Source: Pseudomonadota bacterium
GTDB taxonomy: Bacteria > Myxococcota_A > UBA796 > UBA9615
NCBI GenBank assembly: GCA_024229515.1
Contig: JAAESI010000224.1
Span: 58,567-122,566 of the forward strand
Reading direction: 5' to 3'
Length of the DNA stretch: 64,000 bases
A program made the position numbers and the translations under genes. The stretch's first letter is position 1. The number at the start of each line of letters is the position of its first letter. Positions 1-8,550 of the stretch are shown here, one piece after another. Under the pieces are notes generated by a model, which did no database searches, had not been told where the DNA came from, and worked only from the letters and a program-made list of their open reading frames with translations.

Positions 1-32
1 GGGGGTCCTGGGACTGCTGCTGCTGGTCGGCT

Positions 33-517
33 TTAGAAGGTTCCGAACGCGCTGAAGGCGACCCCACCGTCGACGGTGGGCACCATCATGAAGCGGACTG
101 CGCCGCGGTTCTGCATACGTCCCGACTCCATCTGGGGGTTCGGCATGATCCCCTTCTCGCGCGGATCCGCGGTGATCTTCCCGGTCGCGTAGGCGATGCC
201 GAAGCCGAACTGCAGGCCACCGACGACGAGGTCCGCGATGCCCGCGGCGAGCGAGATCACGGCCATGGGCACATGCAGGATGCGCTCGTTGTCGCCGTCG
301 GCGTTCCGCTGCTGCAGCTGGGGCACGTAGTCCCGGCCGAAGCGGACCAGGTGCGTGATCCCGGCGGGCATCATCGCCGGCAGCGAGGTGATGCCGACCA
401 GCGCCTTCTGGGTCTGGATGTCCGCCCCGCGGCGGCGGAGATGTGGCCGGGGATGATGCCGGCGAACACCGGCACGACCGTCTGCAGGCCGTAGACGAAC
501 ACCAGCTCGCTGACCAT
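33..517 (-). pseudogene. Frameshifted small exported or membrane protein
   Basis: Read from an ATG at 517, the first 31 codons (MVSELVFVYG...) are in one frame and the remaining coding sequence (ADIQTQKALVG... to the TAA at 33-35) continues one frame over. Adding a single C to the CCCC run at 425-428 joins the two into one protein of about 160 residues. The product has hydrophobic stretches (FAGIIPGHI and ISLAAGIADLVVGG) and ends in aromatic and small residues (GGVAFSAFGTF), like an outer-membrane or membrane-associated protein. The ATG lies 3 bases after the stop of the gene ending at 521, so both are probably co-transcribed. I do not recognise the family. The break may be a homopolymer sequencing error rather than a true mutation. 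Confidence 0.55.
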
Positions 518-520
518 GCC

Positions 521-1519
521 CTACACCGCCACGCCGGCATCGATGTCGTCGGGTCCGCTGTCGGGGATGTGCTGCACGGAGCTGAGCGTCGAGAAGACGA
601 CGGGAAGCGTGATCCCCCGGTGACGCTCGGTGTTGTTGCGCGCGATCTGGTCGCCCGCGATGGTCAGGCCGACGCCGACGCCGCCCATGATGTAGCTCCC
701 GATGAGCGACTTTCCGCCCCAGCAGTAGACGTCATAGTCGAACGTCTCCCAGCCCTTGGGCAGCTCGCCGTCCTCGGTGCAGTTGGTGCGGTGCCCGTCC
801 GCGGAGGCGGCCGAAGCGCCCTCTTCGCCGGCCATCTCCTTGTCCGCGGCGATCGTCGCTTCACGGTTGCCGAAGATGGACTCGGCGTTGGCGATGGACT
901 CGGCGTTGGCGCCGGGCAGCGCGGCCTGGAACTCGGGCGTCAGCATCAACGCGAGCAACGCCTTGGTGCCTTCGGCGAAAGCCTGGGAGAAGCCGTCCTC
1001 GAAGGGGTCGGACATGCGGATGACGTTCTGCACGCCCTGGCTCGCCTGCACGCCGCCTTCCCAGACCGGCTCGGAGCCCCCCACGGCGAACACCTGGAGG
1101 TTGGCGCTGAAGCCGAACTGCAGGTGCGGCCCCATGCCGTCGCCCCACAGCTTGGTCAGCTGCACGTGCACGCGCGGCAGGCTCGCGTCCTCGCCGACCT
1201 TGGCGTCGTAGCCGCCCGCGCGGAGCACGTCAGCGGCCCAGTTGGCGACCACCACGTCGGCGTGGTCGGTCTTCATGGCGCCGCTGAAGATGCCGGACGG
1301 GATGCCGTAGGAGCCGCGCTCCTGGGCGATCAGGGGCAGCTCGGCGCCGCCCTTCTTCTCCTCCCGCGCGTTCTGGAACGTGACCGCGACGGCCGGTCCC
1401 CCCGAGTCCGCGATCGGCGCCTCGTACATCAGCCGCACCTTGCGTCCGGCCTCGGCCGACGTGGGGGCAAGAAACACCAGGGCAAGCGCAGCACACGCAA
1501 CAGCAGCAGACCGATGCAT
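521..1519 (-). CDS. Exported protein of unknown function with a C-terminal hydrophobic segment
   Basis: This is a 332-residue protein starting with a clear Sec signal peptide (about residues 1-24, cleavage after SAEA). The mature part begins GRKVRLMYEAP. A Lys/Glu-rich loop near residue 55 and a glycine-rich hydrophobic segment near residues 270-290 (IGSYIMGGVGVGLTIAG) are visible. The latter could be a membrane helix. I see no catalytic motif and do not recognise the family. The frameshifted gene 33-517 follows after 3 bases, and the TolC-like gene at 1570 is divergent, with only about 50 bases for two promoters. A role in the envelope is inferred only from the signal peptide and neighbours. 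Confidence 0.7.
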   Translation of the reverse strand: MHRSAAVACAALALVFLAPTSAEAGRKVRLMYEAPIADSGGPAVAVTFQNAREEKKGGAELPLIAQERGSYGIPSGIFSGAMKTDHADVVVANWAADVLRAGGYDAKVGEDASLPRVHVQLTKLWGDGMGPHLQFGFSANLQVFAVGGSEPVWEGGVQASQGVQNVIRMSDPFEDGFSQAFAEGTKALLALMLTPEFQAALPGANAESIANAESIFGNREATIAADKEMAGEEGASAASADGHRTNCTEDGELPKGWETFDYDVYCWGGKSLIGSYIMGGVGVGLTIAGDQIARNNTERHRGITLPVVFSTLSSVQHIPDSGPDDIDAGVAV

Positions 1520-1569
1520 GAATCCTCCTCCCGGACACCACCCCGCGTCCGGTCGGGCAAGATCCTGCC

Positions 1570-3075
1570 ATGCGACGACACCTCGCCCTGATCGCTGCCC
1601 TGATCACCCTCCCCGCGACGGCTCTGGGAGGGGATCTCGATCTCGATGGAGCGATCAGCTCCGCGCTGGACCGGAACCCCGATCTGCGAGTCGCCGTGGA
1701 GCAGATCCCGCAGGCCAAAGCCTCGCGCGACAAGGCGTTCGCGTTCATCCAGCCGTCGGCCAGCCTGGGCCTCCAGTACCGCATCAACGACCGCGAGATC
1801 TCGTTCGACCCCGCCGCCGACTTCGGAGACAGCTCCGACCTCGGGGACACCTTCGGCGCCATCTACGGAAACCTCGGCCTCATCTACGGAAACATGTTCG
1901 AGAACGGCCTCCTGGACGCCCAGGACTGCGCCGACATCGCCGATGTCAACGGGTTCGAAGACTGCGCCGAGCTGACCGAGGCGATGAGCGACGGCTTCGT
2001 CGCCGACGAAGGGGACGACCCGCCGGCGTCGGAGCCGACCGTGATTCAGCAGAAGGAGCAGTTCTTCCTGTCGGCCGACGTGACGTGGCCGCTGTCGCCC
2101 CGGGTGGTGTCGATGGCGCGCGCCGGGACCCACCAGATCGACGCGGCTCGTGCGTCCGTGGCGCAGGCCCGCGAGCAGGTCATCCAGGGCGTCGTCCAGG
2201 CCTACGCGGCGGCCTACCAGGCGCAGGAAGCGGCGACGGTGCTGGACTCCCAGATCGAGCTCGCCGAAGCCCACATCGCCGACACCGAGGCGCTCCTCAC
2301 GGTCGGGCTCGTCGCCGAGGACGCGGTGCTCCGAGCGCGCGTGCAGGTGGCCCGACTTCAGCTCACCCGACGTTCGATCCAGTCCCAGGGAAGCTCCGCC
2401 CGGAGGGCCCTGGGGATGATGATGGGCATGGACGCGCCGCCGGTCGGCACCCTCGCCCCCCTGCACGACGCCGCGGTCAGCAGCGTGGATCTGGAGCAGG
2501 CCCGCACCGACGCGCTGCACCGCCCCGACATCGCGGCCGCGCAGAGCCAGGCAGCGGCGGCGCAGGAGATGGCGGTGGACTCGATCCTGCAGTTCCTCCC
2601 CACGTTTGCGGTCTCCGGGAACTGGAGTTGGAGCGACTCCGCCTCGGGCTTCGACGACAACCAGTCCTCCTGGTGGATCGGCATCGGCGCGTCGGTGGAT
2701 CTGTGGGACGGCGGCATCAAGGTGCACTCCGCCCGCGAGGCCGCGTCCCGACGGCGCCAGGCCGCGGCCCAGCGCGACTCCCTCGCGGCGCGGGCCCAGA
2801 CCGAGGTGCTGGACGCGCACGATCGTTGGCTCGAAGCCGTGGATGCGCTGCCCGTCGCCGAGGCTGAGCGCGAGCTCGCGGCCGAGACCTACCGACTGGT
2901 CCAGGTGAGGTACGCCGCCGGAGGCGCGAAGCAGATCGAGGTCCTGGACGCTGGCGGGGCGCTGCAGCAGGCCGAGCTGGACTACCTGCAGCGCAGGGTC
3001 GGCCTGGACCTCCGCTCGGTCGAGCTCATGGCGGCCACGGGCCAGCTGCGGCAGTGGGCCTCCGGCTTGCAGTAG
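1570..3075 (+). CDS. TolC-family outer membrane efflux protein
   Basis: The 501-residue product has a signal peptide (MRRHLALIAALITLPATALG) and then the start typical of the outer-membrane efflux (OEP/TolC) family (LDGAISSALDRNPDLRVA). The second half repeats the long helical pattern (ARASVAQAREQVIQGVVQAY, ELAAETYRLVQVRYAAGGA), as expected from the internal duplication in TolC proteins. The length is typical. Such proteins form trimeric channels across the outer membrane for type I secretion or RND/ABC efflux. No adaptor or pump gene is adjacent, so its partner is unknown. An insertion with many acidic residues (about 85-165) is larger than in E. coli TolC. The stop overlaps the start of the next gene by 22 bases. 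Confidence 0.88.
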   Translation: MRRHLALIAALITLPATALGGDLDLDGAISSALDRNPDLRVAVEQIPQAKASRDKAFAFIQPSASLGLQYRINDREISFDPAADFGDSSDLGDTFGAIYGNLGLIYGNMFENGLLDAQDCADIADVNGFEDCAELTEAMSDGFVADEGDDPPASEPTVIQQKEQFFLSADVTWPLSPRVVSMARAGTHQIDAARASVAQAREQVIQGVVQAYAAAYQAQEAATVLDSQIELAEAHIADTEALLTVGLVAEDAVLRARVQVARLQLTRRSIQSQGSSARRALGMMMGMDAPPVGTLAPLHDAAVSSVDLEQARTDALHRPDIAAAQSQAAAAQEMAVDSILQFLPTFAVSGNWSWSDSASGFDDNQSSWWIGIGASVDLWDGGIKVHSAREAASRRRQAAAQRDSLAARAQTEVLDAHDRWLEAVDALPVAEAERELAAETYRLVQVRYAAGGAKQIEVLDAGGALQQAELDYLQRRVGLDLRSVELMAATGQLRQWASGLQ

Positions 3076-3779
3076 CCGGCGCGCTGGCGCTGGTGTTCGC
3101 GGGCTGCGCGCGGCCTGCGTCCCCGTCGCTGCCGGCGGCGTCCGCGGACGTGATCGTTGTGCCCGGCTGCCCGTCGCTCGAGGACGGCACGGTCTCCCGG
3201 TGCCAGTGGAGGCGCGCCACGTGGGCGGCCGAGCTGATGGCCCAGGGGCTGGGCAAGCGGGTCATCACGTCGGGGTCCAACGTGCACAACCGCTTCTTCG
3301 AGAGCGCCGGAATCGCGGCCGCGCTCGTGGAGTTGGGGGTGCCCGCGGAGGTGATCTCGACGGAGACCCAGGCGCTGCACACCGACGAGAACATCGCCTA
3401 CGCCTTGCACATCGCCGACGCCCTGGGCTGCACCAGCGTGATGGTCGCCGCCGAAGGGCGCTTCCAGACCGAAGGGATGTGCGCGATGGCGCGCCGCTGG
3501 GGCTGGGACTGCACGGCCGCATCGCCGCCCCGGTGGTGGGTCCGCGACCGGCTCGAAGCCGGCTGCCCCGCGGTCAAGACCGAAGGCGAGCCCGCCAGCA
3601 GTTGGGTGCCGTGGCGCGAACGAGAAGCCGCCCGCGCCGCCGCCGAGGGCACCCGGCTCCGCCCCCTGTCCCCCTTCCGCTATGCCTCGATGGCGGCCCG
3701 GGGTGAACGCGGCGAGACCGTGCCGATGCCGGAGCCGCCGGTCCCCGAGCCGACCCTGTCGCCCGACGATGGCTGCTGA
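3054..3779 (+). CDS. DUF218 (YdcF/SanA-like) lipoprotein
   Basis: The GTG at 3054 lies inside the end of the TolC-like gene and gives an N-terminus with a good lipobox (LALVFAGC, lipidated Cys at residue 18). The mature protein follows the DUF218 pattern: ADVIVVPGCP, then GLGKRVITSGS, then HTDENIAYALHIADALG and VMVAAEGRFQTEGMCAMAR. YdcF/SanA-type proteins are membrane-anchored and linked to envelope integrity; their reaction is not settled. About 241 residues is usual for the family. The tail is Pro/Glu-rich (PMPEPPVPEPT). It faces a minus-strand gene that has no stop of its own, so the 3' end may sit on a rearranged junction. Confidence 0.8.
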   Translation: MGLRLAVAGALALVFAGCARPASPSLPAASADVIVVPGCPSLEDGTVSRCQWRRATWAAELMAQGLGKRVITSGSNVHNRFFESAGIAAALVELGVPAEVISTETQALHTDENIAYALHIADALGCTSVMVAAEGRFQTEGMCAMARRWGWDCTAASPPRWWVRDRLEAGCPAVKTEGEPASSWVPWREREAARAAAEGTRLRPLSPFRYASMAARGERGETVPMPEPPVPEPTLSPDDGC

Positions 3780-4301
3780 ACCCGGACCCGACGGCCAGTA
3801 GGTGGCGACGTTGTCGTCCTCATCGGACTCGTCGACGGCGCCGGTGCTGTCGATGATCACGTCGATGACCCACAGCTCCCAGGGCGCGCGGGAGGTCTCG
3901 AACTGCAGCACGGTGAGGCCGTCGTCGAGCCAGGAGCCATAGGCCCAGGCGTAGGTCGAGCTGAGGTCCCCGAACTCGGGCGCGAGCGGCTCATTGAAGA
4001 ACACGTCGACCCAGAACCCGGAGGCCCACAGGCCGGCCAGCTCGGGCGGGATCGGGAGGGTCGATCCCATCATCCCCGCCTCGGTGAACGGGATCGGGAC
4101 CGACGACCCCATCAAGCCGGCCACGAGCTCCACCTTCACGGTGACCAAGGTCCCCCCCTCCGGGGTCTCCTCCAGGCTCATCGAGCCCGGCTCCAGATCG
4201 AGCCAGGCGTCCGGGTCCGGGGGCCCTCCGGGGCTCTGGTTGGCGGACGCCGCGGCGGGTACGGCGAGGGCGGCGAGCAGGACAACGAGTCGGACGAACA
4301 T
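3780..4301 (-). CDS. Exported CARDB-like protein, 3' end lost
   Basis: The ATG at 4301 has a good ribosome site (AGGAGGCTCC) and a signal peptide (MFVRLVVLLAALAVPAAASA). The mature part includes FWVDVFFNEP and ends in DSTGAVDESDEDDNVATYW. That segment matches the end of a CARDB domain, an extracellular all-beta adhesion-type module with a typical VDExDExNN tail. The frame then stays open without a stop through the convergent DUF218 gene to 2982. The protein sequence there is plainly the antisense shadow of that gene, so I end the call at 3780. The true stop has probably been lost by deletion or an assembly join. Confidence 0.55.
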
Positions 4302-4429
4302 GGAGCCTCCTGGGTGCCCCTGGACTGTGCGCCCCCGGACCGCGCGCACCCCGGATCCGGGACAACCTGGGACAACTTCGAACGCGGCGGTGCCCTTGAC
4401 CCGTCGGCTGACCCTGCGGGGATCGGCCC

Positions 4430-5239
4430 ATACGCTCTCGGATCCTGCTGACGCTGCTGCTCGCGGTTTGCACCTACGCTCTCGCGGCCTGCACCCCCCA
4501 ACGGGGCAGCGGCTCAGACGACGACGACGCAACCGACAACGACGACGCGACCGACGACGACGACGCGACCGACGAATTCGCTCCGACGGGGTTCGGCTTC
4601 GAAGCAGCCCTGGTGGTGAATTGCGACGCCGGGTTCCCCTGCGACCTCGAGCTGACCTACCACCTGCTCTACTACGTGGGCACCGAGTTCCTCTGCTCCC
4701 AGCACATCCACGGCGAGGGCGAGTTCCTCCAGGGGCTCGGCTCCGCGATTGGCTGCGACGACTGCACCGCCGACTTCTTCCTCTCGAACTTCAACGACGT
4801 AACCCACCCCGCCAACGACGGGCAGTGCGACCCGAAGGACTACAACGACGCCGACCAGAACTACGGCGAGCGGTTCATGACCGACGGAAGCTGGGGCGAC
4901 TTCGGCCGCGGCGTCATGGTGAACGCTGGCGCCCACCAGGCCCTCGGCGACGACTACAGCACCGACGGCACGCTCACCCACGACGCCCTCGTGTCGGACT
5001 ACGAGGACGCCGGCCTGACGTACGCGGGGCTGCTCTTCTGGGACTCGAACTACACCGGCAGCATCGCCGAACTGTTCCACGACGCCGACGTCTTCAACGG
5101 GGTCGGCGGCGCCCTGCAGTTCGTGCCCGCCATGGTCATCTACTTCGACGACGACAACACCGACGCCGACCCCTACGACGAGGACGGCCTCGAAGGCGAC
5201 TTCGGTGGCCACGGCACCTTCTGGCTGGACCTCGAATAG
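4430..5239 (+). CDS. Poly-Asp lipoprotein, first of a tandem paralog pair, with an apparent ATA start
   Basis: The frame is open from 4412 and runs through a hydrophobic stretch with a lipobox (YALAAC), then TPQRGSGSDDDDATD with repeated Asp blocks, then a soluble domain. No ATG, GTG or TTG precedes the lipobox. The best aligned start is ATA at 4430 (ATA CGC TCT CGG ATC CTG), with GGGGA upstream. An in-frame GTG-type start inside the mature domain (4613) would remove the lipobox and is unlikely. The lipobox-TPQRGS-poly-Asp arrangement recurs at 49021. The mature domain is paralogous to the next gene (shared GFGFE/GALFE, LCxQ, VNAG, GTDYS/GDDYS, YxGLLFWD motifs). Function unknown; expected at the cell surface. 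Confidence 0.65.
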   Translation: MRSRILLTLLLAVCTYALAACTPQRGSGSDDDDATDNDDATDDDDATDEFAPTGFGFEAALVVNCDAGFPCDLELTYHLLYYVGTEFLCSQHIHGEGEFLQGLGSAIGCDDCTADFFLSNFNDVTHPANDGQCDPKDYNDADQNYGERFMTDGSWGDFGRGVMVNAGAHQALGDDYSTDGTLTHDALVSDYEDAGLTYAGLLFWDSNYTGSIAELFHDADVFNGVGGALQFVPAMVIYFDDDNTDADPYDEDGLEGDFGGHGTFWLDLE

Positions 5240-5257
5240 GCCACCCGCGGAGACATC

Positions 5258-6169
5258 ATGCGCAACGGAACCCTGCTCACCCTGCTCGTCCTGCTGGCCG
5301 CCACGATCGTGCTGGAGGCCTGCCCACCCACCCGCCGCGGCGGCGGCGACGATGACGATGACTCCGCCTCCTCGGACGACGACGACACCGTGGCGGACGA
5401 CGACGACGACGACGACGACGACACCCCGCCGCCCTCGGACGATGACGACGATGACGACGACGACGACGCAACCCCGCCGCCGTCGGACTTTGCGCCGCAG
5501 CAGGTGACCTTCGGGGCGCTCTTCGAGATGTTCTGCGTCGATGAGGCCTGCCTCTTCGACATCGAATACGAGATTCGCTACTGGGCCGATGAGAGCGGCG
5601 GCACGCTGCTGTGCACGCAGAACATCGTGGGCAAAGGGGACGGCGAGCAGGGCTTCGGCACCGCCATCGGCTGGGAGAACGCCACGGCGTCGTTCACCGT
5701 CGACAACTTCCAGGACGTCACCAACCCAGTCACGGACCCCGACCACTGCGACATGGACGACGTCAACGCCGCCAACCTCAACTACGGCGAGTCCTTCATC
5801 ACCGCGCCGCCGGACGGCCTCGGCGACTTCCGCGCCGGCGTGATCCTGAACGCCGGGGTCCACGACGCGCTGGGAACGGACTACAGCGACAATGGCACCC
5901 TCAACTTCGACGACCTCCAGGACACGTACGCGGAGTTCGATCTCACCTACGGCGGCCTGATCTTCTGGGATGCGAACGTCGCCGACAGCTCCGCCGCGGG
6001 GCTCCTGGACGCGGGCTTGTTCAACGGCGCCGGGAGCGGCGACCGGTACCAGCCGACGATGATCTTCTACTTCTCACCGGAAACGAACGGCTTCGCGGAT
6101 CCCAACTCCGACATGGGGCTGGCCGGAGAGTACGGCGCCGGCGGCACCTTCTTGTACAACGTGCAGTAG
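5258..6169 (+). CDS. Poly-Asp lipoprotein, second tandem paralog
   Basis: The 303-residue product has a signal peptide and lipobox ending in LEAC (Cys near residue 22). Next is a linker of about 55 residues that is almost only Asp with a few Ser, Thr and Pro, then a domain of about 225 residues. That domain matches the preceding gene along its length (for example INAGVHDALGTDYS-like and GGLIFWDANV segments), so the pair arose by tandem duplication. Conserved Cys pairs (FCVDEAC, LLCTQ) may form disulphides. The GAC-repeat linker probably spaces the domain from the membrane or binds cations; that is inference. I do not recognise the domain. Confidence 0.78.
   Translation: MRNGTLLTLLVLLAATIVLEACPPTRRGGGDDDDDSASSDDDDTVADDDDDDDDDTPPPSDDDDDDDDDDATPPPSDFAPQQVTFGALFEMFCVDEACLFDIEYEIRYWADESGGTLLCTQNIVGKGDGEQGFGTAIGWENATASFTVDNFQDVTNPVTDPDHCDMDDVNAANLNYGESFITAPPDGLGDFRAGVILNAGVHDALGTDYSDNGTLNFDDLQDTYAEFDLTYGGLIFWDANVADSSAAGLLDAGLFNGAGSGDRYQPTMIFYFSPETNGFADPNSDMGLAGEYGAGGTFLYNVQ
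5350..5471 (+). repeat. GAC-rich microsatellite encoding a poly-Asp linker
   Basis: A run of GAC/GAT codons, interrupted by short Ser/Thr/Pro spacers, encodes the Asp linker of the second tandem lipoprotein. Slippage in such tracts would change linker length without breaking the frame. Confidence 0.75.
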
Positions 6170-6200
6170 CGGTCCCCGCGACGGCCTGTATAAGGCCCGC

Positions 6201-7634
6201 GTGCACGACGACGCCACCTTCCTCGGCCGCCTGGACGAGGCCATCGAGCTGCTGGAGGAGATCGAGGCCGATCGCGGCCTCCTCGCCGCCACCTCACAGG
6301 AGACCCGCAAGCGCCTCATGAAGGCCGCGGGCCGGCTGTCGGTCGCCGATCACAAGGACCTGCGCAAGTTCCGCAAGGCGCAGGCCAAGCGCCGACGGGC
6401 CGCCAAGCGCGATTCCGACAACGCCGTGCTCAACGCCACCGGCATCCGCGCCGCCCGCGCCGCCCCCGTCTTCGCCACCCCCAAGGGCGAGGCCCCCCTG
6501 CAGCTTGCGCCCCCCGAGGTCGAAGAGGAGCTGCACAAGGCCCGCTCCTGCTACGTCTGCAAGACGAAGTTCACGCGGCCGCACGCCTTCTACGACTCCA
6601 TGTGCGGCACCTGCGGCGACTTCAACTTCGCCAAGCGCACCCAGACGGCCGACCTGACAGGCCGGGTCGCGCTGGTCACCGGATCCCGGGTCAAGATCGG
6701 CTACCAGGCCGCGATCAAGCTGCTCCGCGCGGGCTGCAAGGTCATCGTCACCACCCGCTTCCCCAACGACGCCGCCACCCGCTACGCGGCGGAGGAGGAT
6801 GCGTCCGAGTGGGAGGATCGGCTGGAGATCCACGGACTGGATCTGCGGCACACGCCGTCGGTGGAGATGTTCTGCAAGCACATCGTCACGACCCAGTCGC
6901 GGCTGGACTTCCTCATCAACAACGCCTGCCAGACGGTGCGGCGCCCCGCCGGCTTCTACGGCCACCTGATGGATGCGGAGCGGCTCCCCGCCCCCAACGC
7001 CCTGGTCCGCACGGGCGCGCCTTCCCCCACCGGCGGCTCGGCCGAACTGTCCCAGCTCCCGCTCCTTCCGGAGGACCTGGACACCAGCGTGCGCCTCTTC
7101 CCCGAGGCGCAGTTGGACAAGGACCTGCAGCAGGTCGACCTGCGCACCGTGAACAGCTGGCGCCTGCTCGCCCACGAGGTCCCGGCGGTCGAACTGCTCG
7201 AGGTCCACCTCGTGAACTCCGTCGCCCCGTTCGTGCTCAACGCGCGGCTCAAGGAGTTGATGCAGCGGGTGCCGACGACGGACAAGCACATCGTCAACGT
7301 CTCGGCCGTGGAGGGGCAGTTCTACCGAACGTTCAAGACGCCCCGGCACCCCCACACGAACATGGCCAAGGCGGCGCTGAACATGCTCACGCGGACCACC
7401 GCGCCGGACTACGTGCGCGACGGGATCCACGTCAACAGCGTCGACACCGGCTGGGTCACGGACGAGGACCCCGCCCACCACGCGGCCCGCAAGATCGTGG
7501 AGCACGGCTTCCACCCGCCGCTGGACATCGTCGACGGCGCGGCCCGCATCGTGGCCCCCATCATCGACGGCTTCCTCACCGGGGAACACGTCTGGGGCCG
7601 GTTCCTGAAGGACTACGTCTCCGTCGACTGGTAG
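6201..7634 (+). CDS. SDR-family oxidoreductase with an N-terminal zinc knuckle
   Basis: GTG start; 477 residues. Residues 1-110 are helical and basic. C117-x2-C120 and C135-x2-C138 form a probable zinc knuckle (CYVCK, CGTCG). The Rossmann fold begins near 155 with VALVTGSRVKIG (cofactor loop, 160-167), followed by NNAC in place of the usual NNAG and a catalytic-type Ser in VNVSAVEG. Where the YxxxK motif should be the sequence is HTNMAKAALNM, so the usual catalytic Tyr is replaced by Thr while the Lys is kept. A nearby FYRTFK could be misread as YxxxK but is misplaced. The substrate is unknown, and activity may differ from that of classical SDRs. Its 3' end overlaps the convergent RluA gene by 22 bases. 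Confidence 0.82.
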   Translation: MHDDATFLGRLDEAIELLEEIEADRGLLAATSQETRKRLMKAAGRLSVADHKDLRKFRKAQAKRRRAAKRDSDNAVLNATGIRAARAAPVFATPKGEAPLQLAPPEVEEELHKARSCYVCKTKFTRPHAFYDSMCGTCGDFNFAKRTQTADLTGRVALVTGSRVKIGYQAAIKLLRAGCKVIVTTRFPNDAATRYAAEEDASEWEDRLEIHGLDLRHTPSVEMFCKHIVTTQSRLDFLINNACQTVRRPAGFYGHLMDAERLPAPNALVRTGAPSPTGGSAELSQLPLLPEDLDTSVRLFPEAQLDKDLQQVDLRTVNSWRLLAHEVPAVELLEVHLVNSVAPFVLNARLKELMQRVPTTDKHIVNVSAVEGQFYRTFKTPRHPHTNMAKAALNMLTRTTAPDYVRDGIHVNSVDTGWVTDEDPAHHAARKIVEHGFHPPLDIVDGAARIVAPIIDGFLTGEHVWGRFLKDYVSVDW

Positions 7635-8512
7635 CGCATCCAGCGCCGGTGCTCGCGCGCCCGGAAGGTGGCGTAGCGGGCCGGTTCGGGCAGCTCGATG
7701 TGCAGCGGCTCCCCGCTGATCGGGTGAGCCAGATCGAGCTCCGAGGCGAACAGGAGCATCCCCTGGGAGCGAAGCACCGGACCGTCGGTGTAGAGGCCGT
7801 CGCCCAGCACCGGGTGGCCGAGCCCCGCGAGGTGCACCCGGATCTGGTGCTTGCGGCCGCTCTCGGGCCACACATCCACCGTGGTGAACCAGTCGACGTG
7901 GAGGCTGCGGGTGTGCTCCAGGGCCTTCCAGCGGGAGCGCGCCGGCTTGCCGTCGACGATCTCCTCGACGACGCCTTCGCCCTCCAGCTTGCCGACCACC
8001 ATGGTGCGGTACCGCTTGCGCACTTCCCGGGCCTGGAACGCGCGCCCCAGGGCCACCTGCGCCGGGGCCGTGCGGGCGACCAGGAGCAGGCCGCTGGTCC
8101 GCGCGTCCAGGCGATGAACCGGCCGGGGGAACGGCAACGACCCCGGCGCATCCGACGGCGCCAGGTTGAAGAGCATCGCGTGCTCGACGGTGCGGTGGCG
8201 GTTCCCGCTGACGACCATGCCCGCGGGCTTGTTCACGGCGGCGAGGAACGGGTCCGCCCAGACCACCTCGATCGGGGCTTCGAAGATCGGCGGCGGCTCC
8301 AACGGAGCGAGCAACTCGATCCGGTCGCCCTCGCGCAGGAACCGGCTCGACTCGCAGGGCGCCCCGTTGAGCAGGATGTCCCCCGCCTTGACCAGCTTCT
8401 TGGCCCGGGAGCGCGACGCGAGGCCGAACCTGTCCGACGCCATCTGATCGATCCGATGACGCGGATCCCCTTCGGCGACGACGTACGCGGCTATCGAGGG
8501 GCGATCGGTCAT
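7613..8512 (-). CDS. RluA-family pseudouridine synthase
   Basis: The 299-residue product has an S4-like RNA-binding N-terminus (about 17-70, RIDQMASDRFG...SRSRAKKLVKAGDILLNG). The RluA/RluC/RluD catalytic domain follows, with NKPAGMVV and the signature PVHRLDARTSGL, where Asp136 is the predicted nucleophile. RKHQIRVHLAGLGHPVLGD, the conserved C-terminal motif, is also present. It should convert specific uridines in rRNA or tRNA to pseudouridine in the cytoplasm. The target site cannot be told from sequence. It is convergent with the SDR gene and divergent from the kinase gene. Confidence 0.92.
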   Translation of the reverse strand: MTDRPSIAAYVVAEGDPRHRIDQMASDRFGLASRSRAKKLVKAGDILLNGAPCESSRFLREGDRIELLAPLEPPPIFEAPIEVVWADPFLAAVNKPAGMVVSGNRHRTVEHAMLFNLAPSDAPGSLPFPRPVHRLDARTSGLLLVARTAPAQVALGRAFQAREVRKRYRTMVVGKLEGEGVVEEIVDGKPARSRWKALEHTRSLHVDWFTTVDVWPESGRKHQIRVHLAGLGHPVLGDGLYTDGPVLRSQGMLLFASELDLAHPISGEPLHIELPEPARYATFRAREHRRWMRYQSTET

Positions 8513-8550
8513 GAGCAGCGCGTCATACCAAGAGGTACAATCCGGCGACG

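Noticed and set aside
2982..3779. Continuation of the minus-strand CARDB-like frame across the DUF218 gene
   Set aside because: The translation loses all character beyond 3780, while the plus strand shows clear DUF218 motifs.
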